A stretch of DNA of 48,569 bases. Source: a bacterium (GTDB taxonomy: Bacteria; Chloroflexota; Dormibacteria; UBA8260; Bog-877). Positions 15,872-23,253 of the stretch are shown in pieces; within the stretch, counting starts at the first letter, position 1; the number at the start of each line of letters is the position of its first letter. The stretch spans positions 1 through 48,569 of the forward strand of contig JAKAWF010000001.1 of the NCBI GenBank assembly GCA_021817025.1, given 5' to 3'. A program made the translations under genes and the position numbers. The notes under the pieces are model-generated. The model searched no databases. It worked only from the letters and a program-made list of their open reading frames with translations, and was not told where the DNA came from.

Positions 15872-17657
15872 TTCGGTCCACCCAGGCACCGCCTCTGTGG
15901 CGCTGCCACAGCGGGCCAGAGCGGCCTTCGACGTGGTTGACCGGGCGCACCTGTGGCCCGCGGTCCTGATCGCCATAGTGGCCCTGGTCGCCTACCACTA
16001 CACCCTGGCGACGTTCCTGGACAACCTGCGTCTGAACACCCCGTTGGCCTACTTGCCGCTGCTGCCGTTGATAGCCATCTGGGCGAGCTGGGAGGCGGCG
16101 GGCAGGTTCCGGGGCGCGACCCCGCCGATCCGGGACCGGCAATTGGAACACATCCTCGGGGTCCCGCTGCTTCTGCTCGCGCTCTTCCTGATCGCCATCA
16201 CGCCGGTTCTCTGGGGCAGCTTCTACTGGGCGATGCGGCCCGACGTGCTCTCCTTTGCCCTCTTCGTGACCGCGGCGGTGATCCTCGCCTACGGGGTGGG
16301 CTGGGCCTGGAGAATGCGGGCGCCGCTCCTGCTCCTGTTCCTGATGTGGCCGGCCCTCTACATCGGCGTGCTGTCGGGGGTGCTGGCCTGGTTTGTGCAG
16401 GCGACAGACGCGGTTCTGGCGTTGCTGACGACCCACCTGTCCCTGGGGGTCTCCCAGATGGCGGGCAGCCCTTCTGTGCTGGCGGTTCACCCTGCCACCG
16501 GGCCGGCGCTCCAGATCAGTGTCAGCGCCGCCTGCGCCGGTGGGGATGGGGTCCTGGGCTTCCTGCTCATCGGGGGAGCGCTGCTGACCGCGGTCAACGG
16601 CCCGATCCTGGGCCGTCTGTTCTGGCTCGCCGCCGGCCTCCTCACCACCTTCGTCCTCAACGTGGGCCGGATCGTGGCCATCGTCATGCTCGCCCGGGCG
16701 GGCCACCCCGGATTCGCGTTGGGGGGGTTCCACGAGGTCAGTGGTCTGGTCCTGTTCGGCGCTGGGGTGGCGGTCATGCTCTGGCTGCTGCCCGCCTTCG
16801 GGCTGTCGCGGCCGGCCCGCTTTGAACGGCCGGCGCGGCCCGCGGCCGAACTCGGCGCGCGCAACCCGACCGGAGCAGCTTCCGGGAGCAGATGGCCCAC
16901 TCCCGTCACGGGGTTGAGAGGCATGACCTGGAGACGATCCGCCCGGGTGGTGACCGTCCTGCTCGGGCTCGGCCTCTTCGTCCTGGCCGACCAGTCGCTC
17001 GGACTCTACGCCAGTTTCGCCGACGGCTCGGGGGCACCGACGGTGGCGGCCATGACGACCAGCACCGCCGTACCGAGGGGCTGGCAGCTCGGGCTGCTTG
17101 CCACCTACCCCTGGGGGACGCAGTACTTCGGGTCGGGATCGTCGTACGTCCGCTACCAGTTGATGCGTTCCGGGGGCGGCAGCGGTGACTCGGTGCTGTG
17201 GGCGGATGTGGTGACCACTCCCGACAACAGCGCTCTGCTCACCTACACCGTGGAGAACTGCTTCCTCTTCCACAACTACGACATCGTCAGCGCGCGGACG
17301 GTGGCGCTGGGCCACGGCGTCACCGCGCTCCTGCTCAACTACTCCGACCCCAGCGTGCAGGGACGGTGGGCGACCGTCTCCTGGACCTGGCCGGTCCGGG
17401 TTGGAGGAGCCATCTCCTACGAGCGGATCGAATTGACCTCTCCTCTGGTCACGGGCCCACGGGCAGCTCCCAACCTGCAGCCGGCCGGAGGACCTGTCCA
17501 GAACATGGTTCTGGACGTGGAGAACTTCTTCAACAACGTCCCGCCTCCGGCCCAGACCCCTCAGAGCCGTCTGTACCAGGGAGCCGACGCCGCCTTGGAG
17601 TCCTTTGGGACGGACTTCGTGACGCAGTCGGTCATCCCGACGGCTACCAGGGTGTGA
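15864..17657 (+). CDS. Exosortase fused to an EpsI-like domain
   Basis: This is a membrane transpeptidase-like sorting enzyme expected to cleave C-terminal signals of exported proteins. Residues ~30-335 form a polytopic exosortase/archaeosortase domain. Its predicted catalytic triad is C224 in SAACAGGDG, R269 in LNVGRIV and H290 in GGFHEVSG. The Cys context is GGDG rather than the usual GIRS-like sequence, which suggests a divergent subgroup. A cytoplasmic linker leads to another membrane segment (~360-380). An extracytoplasmic domain (~385-590) follows, with ENCFLFHNYDI around C466; it resembles the cysteine-containing core of EpsI (DUF3485). The length is 597 residues. GGAG lies nine bases before the ATG. 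Its likely substrates are the two PEAPW-tailed proteins encoded upstream. The frame is open from 15492, but that extension reads through the propeller gene in the wrong frame. Confidence 0.85.
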   Translation: MADSVHPGTASVALPQRARAAFDVVDRAHLWPAVLIAIVALVAYHYTLATFLDNLRLNTPLAYLPLLPLIAIWASWEAAGRFRGATPPIRDRQLEHILGVPLLLLALFLIAITPVLWGSFYWAMRPDVLSFALFVTAAVILAYGVGWAWRMRAPLLLLFLMWPALYIGVLSGVLAWFVQATDAVLALLTTHLSLGVSQMAGSPSVLAVHPATGPALQISVSAACAGGDGVLGFLLIGGALLTAVNGPILGRLFWLAAGLLTTFVLNVGRIVAIVMLARAGHPGFALGGFHEVSGLVLFGAGVAVMLWLLPAFGLSRPARFERPARPAAELGARNPTGAASGSRWPTPVTGLRGMTWRRSARVVTVLLGLGLFVLADQSLGLYASFADGSGAPTVAAMTTSTAVPRGWQLGLLATYPWGTQYFGSGSSYVRYQLMRSGGGSGDSVLWADVVTTPDNSALLTYTVENCFLFHNYDIVSARTVALGHGVTALLLNYSDPSVQGRWATVSWTWPVRVGGAISYERIELTSPLVTGPRAAPNLQPAGGPVQNMVLDVENFFNNVPPPAQTPQSRLYQGADAALESFGTDFVTQSVIPTATRV

Positions 17658-18209
17658 GCGGTGAGCGCCACATCCCGCTTGACCCGCTCCAGCGGTGGGT
17701 CGTCCTCGCGCCGGATGATATCCACCACAGCGCCGGAGGCTGCGCCGAGCAGGCGGTGCGACGGGCCCGGGCAAGTCAACCCGCAGCGATCGAAGCGAAA
17801 GTCGAGGTTCATCATCGCCGGGCGCCCGGCAGTGCGACCTCGGTTGGCTTTCGGACTCCCAGAGGGATGCCTGAGCGACCAGCGTGCCGAAGTCGGCGCG
17901 CCTTGCTCCAGACCGGCCGCCAACCCGCTCTCGACCCCGCTCGCGGAACTCCCAAGGCGTTCTTGGTGATGGCCAAGCCGCCATCTGGACTCGACAGCCC
18001 ACCTCTGACGGCTGTCCCCGTCGCCCTCTGCAGCCACCGGAAGGTGTCAGCACTGCGCTTGCGCCCCAGCTGGCCCCAGGGGCAGCGCCGTACCGCCGGG
18101 CCGATCAGGTCTGGAAACCAATGATCGGCGGGGTGCTGCGGCCGACGGCGGGGGTGACCACCATCCTGGTGGATGGGCGCCGCGCGGCTCCGGGAGACGT
18201 GGAGTCGTG
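17658..18209. other. Gap between exosortase and glycosyltransferase operon
   Basis: This ~550-base stretch has no gene I can defend. One candidate is an 84-codon minus-strand frame from ATG 17815 to 17561, with natural-looking codon use (it starts MMNLDFRFDRCG and contains VVDIIRREDDPP). It has no ribosome binding site and overlaps the exosortase 3' end by about 100 bases. A plus-strand frame starting GTG 17661 is equally unproven. Confidence 0.4.
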
Positions 18210-19061
18210 ATGGGCCAGCCACCCAAGCTCAGCGTCATCGTGCCCGCCTTCAACGAGGCGGCGCGCTTGCCCGACGCCCTCTGGCGCATCCGCCAGTTCT
18301 GCGATGGCGGGGACCGTGCCTACGAGGTGCTTGTGGTCGACGACGGGAGCCGCGACGCGACCCGTTCACTGGCGAAGAAGGTCGAGTCCTCCTGGCCGGA
18401 GATGCAAGTCATCTCCCTGCCCGAGAACCATGGCAAGGGCGCAGCTGTGCGGGTCGGCATGCTGGCCGCAAGAGGCGGCCGGCGCCTGTTCACTGACGCC
18501 GACCTGTCCACTCCAATAGAGGAGGTCGCCAAGCTCGAGGCGGAACTCGAGCGCGGGGCGGGGGTCGCCATCGGGTCACGGTCTGTGTTCGACTCCAGGG
18601 TCGAACTTCCCCAGCCGCCTCATCGGGAGCTGATGAGCAGGAGCTACAACTACCTGCTGCGACACCTTGTCCTCTCCGGGCTACGGGACACCCAGTGTGG
18701 CTTCAAGCTCTTCACGGACCAGGCGGCAGCGGTCTGCTTCGCCCAATTGCGGTGCCTGCGTTTTGGCTTCGATGCGGAGGTCCTGCTGCGCGCTCAACTC
18801 AGTGGAATCAGGGTGGCCGAGGTGGGCGTGGTCTGGCGCCATGCTGATGGCACCCACGTGCGGCCACTCGCTGACAGCGCGGCCATGCTGGTGGAGCTTG
18901 CGGTCCTCCGCCACCGGCTCCGGAGCATGACTCATGGAGGCGGCTCCCGGTCGACCCCCTGCGGCCCGTCGGGCCGCGGCGCCACCGCCTTCTCGGGGGC
19001 GAGCCCGGCGGACGCGTCGGCGCATTCCGTCCCCGCCAGAGCGCGCAATTGGCTGCAGTGA
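18210..19061 (+). CDS. Dolichyl/polyprenyl-phosphate glucosyltransferase-like GT2 (ALG5-like)
   Basis: This enzyme probably transfers a sugar from a nucleotide donor to a polyprenyl phosphate at the inner face of the membrane, giving a lipid-linked donor for GT-C enzymes. GT2 features are SVIVPAFNEAARLP at the start, VVDDGSRDATR near residue 40, the metal-binding TDADLSTP near 95, GSRS, and DTQCGFKLF near 170. The last motif is characteristic of the ALG5/DPM-like group. The length is 283 residues, followed by a low-complexity C-terminus. The ATG at 18210 has GGAG five bases before it; the GTG at 18207 is also possible. The stop codon overlaps the GTG of the next gene, so this is the first gene of a three-gene operon ending in a GT-C enzyme that could use its product. 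Confidence 0.88.
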   Translation: MGQPPKLSVIVPAFNEAARLPDALWRIRQFCDGGDRAYEVLVVDDGSRDATRSLAKKVESSWPEMQVISLPENHGKGAAVRVGMLAARGGRRLFTDADLSTPIEEVAKLEAELERGAGVAIGSRSVFDSRVELPQPPHRELMSRSYNYLLRHLVLSGLRDTQCGFKLFTDQAAAVCFAQLRCLRFGFDAEVLLRAQLSGIRVAEVGVVWRHADGTHVRPLADSAAMLVELAVLRHRLRSMTHGGGSRSTPCGPSGRGATAFSGASPADASAHSVPARARNWLQ

Positions 19062-21556
19062 CTGTGCTCCCCCCACTCGGCGAGCGTCTGGTCGCCCGTC
19101 ATGCACTTCCCCCCGACGCCCTGGACACAGCGTTGCGTCTCCAGGCGTCTCATCAGGTGCGCCTCGGTGAGTGCTTGGTGGCGGAGGGGCTGGCCGCGGA
19201 GACTGATGTCTGGGAAGAGCTCGCCGCGGGTTGGGGGGTGCCGGGCGTCGACCTCGCCGCCACCGGAGTCGACCAGTGCTGCGCGGCCCTCCTCACGCCG
19301 GCCGAGGCGCATCGGCTCCAGGTGGTGCCCTTCAAGTGGACCAGGGGCAAGGTCTGGATAGCGGCGGTGGACCCCTCCGACCAGGAGATGCGCGCCCTGG
19401 TTGCCGCAGCGGTGGGACGACCGCTGCGGTGGTTCGCCGCCCCCCCCTCCGCCATCCGGCAGGCCCAACTCTCCTTGTTCCGGGACGCGATTCTCGCGAC
19501 CGCGATCACGTCTCTCAAGGAGAACCACTTGGACGCCTCGGCTGAGGAGCAGCTGACCCCGCGCCAGTGGCGGCTCGCGCTCGGCCTTTGCGGGCTGGCG
19601 GCAGTCGCCCTGATGGTCTGGAGGGGAGCGGCCTTGATCGCTGCCATGAGCGGGGTGACCCTCGCCTACGCGATCTGGCTGATCTACAGGACCCGGGTGG
19701 TCATAAGGGGTGCCAGGGCGGGGTCCGGTGAGCACGTGCCCGCGTCAGAGCTGAAGGGGCTTAGCGACCTTCCAATCTTCACGGTGCTGTGCCCCATTTA
19801 CCGGGAGGCCGGCGTGGTCCCCGAGCTGTTGCAGCATCTGCAAGCGCTCGACTACCCGCGCGCAAAGCTCGATGTCAAGCTGCTGGTGGAGGAGGACGAT
19901 CACGAGACGCGTGATCGGCTGGCGCAGCTGCAGGTGCCTCCATTCTGCGAGCTGCTGGTGGTCCCCAACGGCGGCCCGCGAACCAAGCCCAAGGCCTGCA
20001 ACTATGGTTTGCAGTTCGCTCGCGGCGAGTATGTGGTGATCTTCGACGCCGAGGACCGCCCGGAACCGGACCAGCTCAAGAAGGCGCTGGCCGTGTTCCG
20101 CCGCCATGCCAATGACGACGGCGCGCCGCTGGGCTGTGTTCAGGGACATCTCGCGTACTACAACGCGAGCCAGAACTGGCTGACCGGGTGGTTCGCCCTG
20201 GAGTACCTCAGCTGGTTCGACTACTTCCTCCCCGGTCTGGTCAGCCTGGGACTGCCGGTCCCACTCGGGGGCAGCTCCAACCACTTCCCCATCACGGCAC
20301 TTCGGAAGGTCGGCTGCTGGGACCCCTTCAACGTCACCGAGGACGCCGACCTGGGGGTGCGGTTGCACCGCGCCGGTTATCGCACCTTGATCGTCGATTC
20401 GGTGACCTGGGAGGAGGCGAACAGTGACTTCGTCAACTGGACCAAGCAGCGCTCCCGGTGGGCCAAGGGCTACTTCATCACGTGGGCGGTCAACATGCGC
20501 CACCCGGTCCAGCTCTGGCGGGATCTCGGGTGGCGCGCCTGGATGTCAGTGCAGCTGACCCTGGCCGGAACGTACGTCACCGCCGTGCTCAATTTGCTGC
20601 TGTGGGGCCTGATGGTGGTCTGGATTCTCGGCCAGCCCACCGCAGTGGCGGCGCTGTTCCCCCCGGAGACCTACTATCTGGCGCTCTTGGAGCTGCTGCT
20701 GGGCAACTTCTTCTTTGTGTACGTGACCCTCTGGTGCGCCACCGAGAGCGGTGCCTTCGGGCTCACCCGGCTTGCCCTGACCTACCCGGCCTACTGGGTG
20801 ATGATGAGCATCGCCACGCTCAAGGCCAGCTACCAGTTGCTCACTGACCACGTGTATTGGGAGAAGACCACCCACGGGCTGACCCCACCGCCCCCGGGTT
20901 CCGGAATGAGTGGCGGCCGAGCCATGGAGCTCTTGGGACGACGGGTCTCCACGCCCGAGAGCGCGATTACCGCGCTGGTGTTGGGCGCTGGCGGAGCCGA
21001 CCCAGCCTCCCCCCGCCGCCGCTGGGTGGCTCAAACCACCACCTTGGTGGGCCTGGCGGCGGTGGTGGCCGCGACCTGGGCGTCGTTGGCCGCGTCCGGG
21101 TCGGCGCCTCCCAGGCACGGCCGTGACACCGTTTCCGTAGCCTCCCCGGGGGAACCCCGGCAAGAGGGCGTCTCGGCGGCGAACGCGCGGGTCGGCATCC
21201 GCACCTTGGAGGCCAGGCCGCCTGGCGTGGCGGGCGGATCGGCGGGCGGCCCTAGTTCCACTTCCCAACCGTCCTCGCTGCCCTCCGCGTCTCCCCTGCC
21301 GACACCTGCCAGCTCGCCCGTGCCGACATCCACCACATCGCCGGTGCCGGCCACGTCGCCGGTGCCGGCCACGTCGTCGCTGCCGGTGCCGGCCACGTCG
21401 TCGCTGCCACTGCCGGCCACGTCGTCGCTGCCACTGCCGGCCACGTCGCCGCTGCCACTGCCGGCCACGTCGCCACTGCCGGTGGTCAGCCTCACTGGCT
21501 ACCCAGCACCGGGCATCCGAACTCCTCAGCTTCTCAACGGTGGTGCGACGCTGTGA
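19058..21556 (+). CDS. Membrane GT2 synthase with N-terminal MshEN/GspE-N domain and Ser/Pro repeat tail
   Basis: This is a processive-type, cellulose-synthase-like inner-membrane glycosyltransferase of 832 residues. Residues ~5-140 resemble the MshEN/GspE N-terminal domain, some members of which bind cyclic di-GMP. Two membrane helices (~170-210) precede the GT2 domain (~235-480), with DAED, TEDADLGVRLHR and the QxxRW motif as KQRSRWAKG. More membrane helices follow to ~610, and a further helix lies near 675. The last ~150 residues are extracytoplasmic and contain a PATS/PL repeat. NfrB has the same two modules in a different order. GTG 19058 overlaps the previous stop as GTGA, which favours it over TTG 19049. 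Cyclic di-GMP control is plausible given the cyclases in the window, but the binding residues need checking. Confidence 0.85.
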   Translation: MTVLPPLGERLVARHALPPDALDTALRLQASHQVRLGECLVAEGLAAETDVWEELAAGWGVPGVDLAATGVDQCCAALLTPAEAHRLQVVPFKWTRGKVWIAAVDPSDQEMRALVAAAVGRPLRWFAAPPSAIRQAQLSLFRDAILATAITSLKENHLDASAEEQLTPRQWRLALGLCGLAAVALMVWRGAALIAAMSGVTLAYAIWLIYRTRVVIRGARAGSGEHVPASELKGLSDLPIFTVLCPIYREAGVVPELLQHLQALDYPRAKLDVKLLVEEDDHETRDRLAQLQVPPFCELLVVPNGGPRTKPKACNYGLQFARGEYVVIFDAEDRPEPDQLKKALAVFRRHANDDGAPLGCVQGHLAYYNASQNWLTGWFALEYLSWFDYFLPGLVSLGLPVPLGGSSNHFPITALRKVGCWDPFNVTEDADLGVRLHRAGYRTLIVDSVTWEEANSDFVNWTKQRSRWAKGYFITWAVNMRHPVQLWRDLGWRAWMSVQLTLAGTYVTAVLNLLLWGLMVVWILGQPTAVAALFPPETYYLALLELLLGNFFFVYVTLWCATESGAFGLTRLALTYPAYWVMMSIATLKASYQLLTDHVYWEKTTHGLTPPPPGSGMSGGRAMELLGRRVSTPESAITALVLGAGGADPASPRRRWVAQTTTLVGLAAVVAATWASLAASGSAPPRHGRDTVSVASPGEPRQEGVSAANARVGIRTLEARPPGVAGGSAGGPSSTSQPSSLPSASPLPTPASSPVPTSTTSPVPATSPVPATSSLPVPATSSLPLPATSSLPLPATSPLPLPATSPLPVVSLTGYPAPGIRTPQLLNGGATL
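21330..21482 (+). repeat. In-frame coding tandem repeat
   Basis: Direct repeats inside the synthase gene encode units of PVPATS (18 bases) and PATSSLPL (24 bases), about seven units in all. Neighbouring copies differ by one or two bases. All units are multiples of three, so changes in copy number keep the frame. The repeat probably forms an extended, possibly glycosylated stalk outside the cell. Confidence 0.85.
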
Positions 21557-23253
21557 CCGTGGCGGAGCCTGCCAGCACGCTGGCGCCGGCAGGCGATGGA
21601 GTCTCCGTTGGCGCGCCCCGCGCCGGGGCGCCGGTGAGCAGCCTCGCCGACCTGAGAGCGCGGACCCGCCGTCTGGGGAGCGGACTGGGTCGGGAATCAG
21701 TCCTGATCTTCGCCCTCAGCCTCGGGCTGAACCTCTGGGTCGCTCACGACCTCGTGTTTCACCTCAACTACATAACCGTGGATGCCCTCTCACGAGTGGC
21801 CAACGCCTTCTATGTTCTGTTCTCGCGCGACCCCCACCTGGCGGCCATCGGCCTGATCTGGAACCCCCTGCCGAGCTTCCTCGAGCTGCCCCTGGTGGCC
21901 TTGAAGGGCTGGTTCCCATGGCTGGTGAACCGCGGATTCGCCGGCAACATCGAGACCGCATGCTTCGGCGCCGGCAGCGCCGTGGTGATTAGCCTGCTCC
22001 TGCGCGACGTGAGCATTCGGTGGCCTCTGCGGCTGGCCATGGTGGCGGCCTGGGTCATCAACCCCATGGTCCTGCTCTACAGCGCCAACGGCATGAGCGA
22101 CATCACCCTGATGTTCTTCCTGCTGCTCACGGGCCTGCTCCTGTTGCGCTGGCTGCGCCGGCCACGCGACGCCTTGCTGGTGGGAATCGGGGTCACGGTC
22201 GCCACCGCCACCTTCGTGCGCTACGAAGCGATCCCGTTTGCGATCATGGTCCTGGGGGTGATCGCGGTCAGCCAGTGGCGGTCGGGCGCACCGCGGCGGG
22301 AGATGGAGGCGCGGTTGCTGCTCTACTTGCTGCCGGTTGCCTTCGCGGTGCTCTGTTGGATCGGCGCCAGCGCCTTCCTGATGCACAACCCCCTCTACTT
22401 CCTCAATGGTCTCTACTCCAACCTGTCCCTGCAAGGGGTCGTCAACAACGCCAGCACAGCCGCCGCCAGGCGGGAGGAGACCTGGCCGGCGGCGGTGGGG
22501 TTTGTCGCTTCGGAGGTTATCCGTCTCTACCCCGGCTACCTGCTCTGCGCGGGAGTGGCGCTGGGGGTGGCGGTGCTCCGGCGGAAGCTGCTGCTGGGGT
22601 CCGCCGTGCTGTTGATGACGACGGCGCCCCTCCTGCTCATCTTGTACCTGATCGAGAAGGGAGGCCTGAACTTCAACCTCCGTTACTTCATGAGCGTGAT
22701 CCCCTTCAGCTTCGTGCTCGCCGCCTACGCGATCGGACTGCTCCCCAAGGGATCAGTGAGGGCGGGTGCGGGTCTCGTGCTGGTGGGCGCACTGGCCCTC
22801 AGCAGCCTGTCGACCCTGGCGGCGATGAGCAACAGCCGGGTGGGATTGCAGGAGTATCAGGTGGTCGCGGCCGCCAGGCAGAACCGTCCCCTTGCCAACG
22901 GCTTGCTTCAGGAACTCAGCTTGGGTCGAGTCGTCGAACGTTTGGACCGCGGCCACCAACTGGTCTTGGTAGACTCGTTCAGCGGTTTTCCCATCATCGT
23001 GGGCAGCCCGGATCCGCGACTCTTCGTGGTCACCAGTGACCTGGATTTCCAGGCTGCCCTCAGCGACCCGCAGGCCTACCACATCGGGTACTTCCTCGTC
23101 CCGGAGCCCCTGGGCGTGACTAGACTCGACGCCATCGATCACCGTTATCCAACCTTCTGGACCAACGGGGACGGCTTCGCCACCAAGGTCGCCAGCTTGG
23201 GCACGTCCGAGCGTTGGCGGCTCTACCGGATCACCGGCCCGGCTCCCCAATGA
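21553..23253 (+). CDS. GT-C family membrane glycosyltransferase (GT39/ArnT-like)
   Basis: This is a polytopic enzyme that should transfer a sugar from a polyprenyl-phosphate donor to an acceptor on the outer face of the membrane. The 566 residues contain about ten hydrophobic helices between ~50 and 420. An acidic residue in the first external loop (D77 in TVDALSR) matches the expected catalytic position of GT-C enzymes. A soluble domain forms the last ~130 residues. GTG 21553 overlaps the upstream TGA, so it is tightly coupled to the synthase. The ALG5-like enzyme two genes upstream could make its lipid donor, which would give a complete surface-glycosylation route. The acceptor could be the protein products of this cluster or a glycan; the sequence does not decide this. 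The 3' end overlaps the opposing hydrolase gene by 31 bases. Confidence 0.82.
   Translation: MTVAEPASTLAPAGDGVSVGAPRAGAPVSSLADLRARTRRLGSGLGRESVLIFALSLGLNLWVAHDLVFHLNYITVDALSRVANAFYVLFSRDPHLAAIGLIWNPLPSFLELPLVALKGWFPWLVNRGFAGNIETACFGAGSAVVISLLLRDVSIRWPLRLAMVAAWVINPMVLLYSANGMSDITLMFFLLLTGLLLLRWLRRPRDALLVGIGVTVATATFVRYEAIPFAIMVLGVIAVSQWRSGAPRREMEARLLLYLLPVAFAVLCWIGASAFLMHNPLYFLNGLYSNLSLQGVVNNASTAAARREETWPAAVGFVASEVIRLYPGYLLCAGVALGVAVLRRKLLLGSAVLLMTTAPLLLILYLIEKGGLNFNLRYFMSVIPFSFVLAAYAIGLLPKGSVRAGAGLVLVGALALSSLSTLAAMSNSRVGLQEYQVVAAARQNRPLANGLLQELSLGRVVERLDRGHQLVLVDSFSGFPIIVGSPDPRLFVVTSDLDFQAALSDPQAYHIGYFLVPEPLGVTRLDAIDHRYPTFWTNGDGFATKVASLGTSERWRLYRITGPAPQ

Noticed and set aside
15615..18053. 812-codon minus-strand frame opposite the exosortase gene
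   Set aside because: Low-complexity Arg/Gln/Gly-rich translation antisense to a recognised membrane enzyme.
19049..19057. TTG 19049 as start of the MshEN-GT2 synthase
   Set aside because: GTG 19058 overlaps the previous stop as GTGA, like the next junction in the operon, and loses only three residues.
21330..21482. Tandem repeats considered as a CRISPR array
   Set aside because: Units are in frame, adjacent without unique spacers and lie inside a coding sequence.
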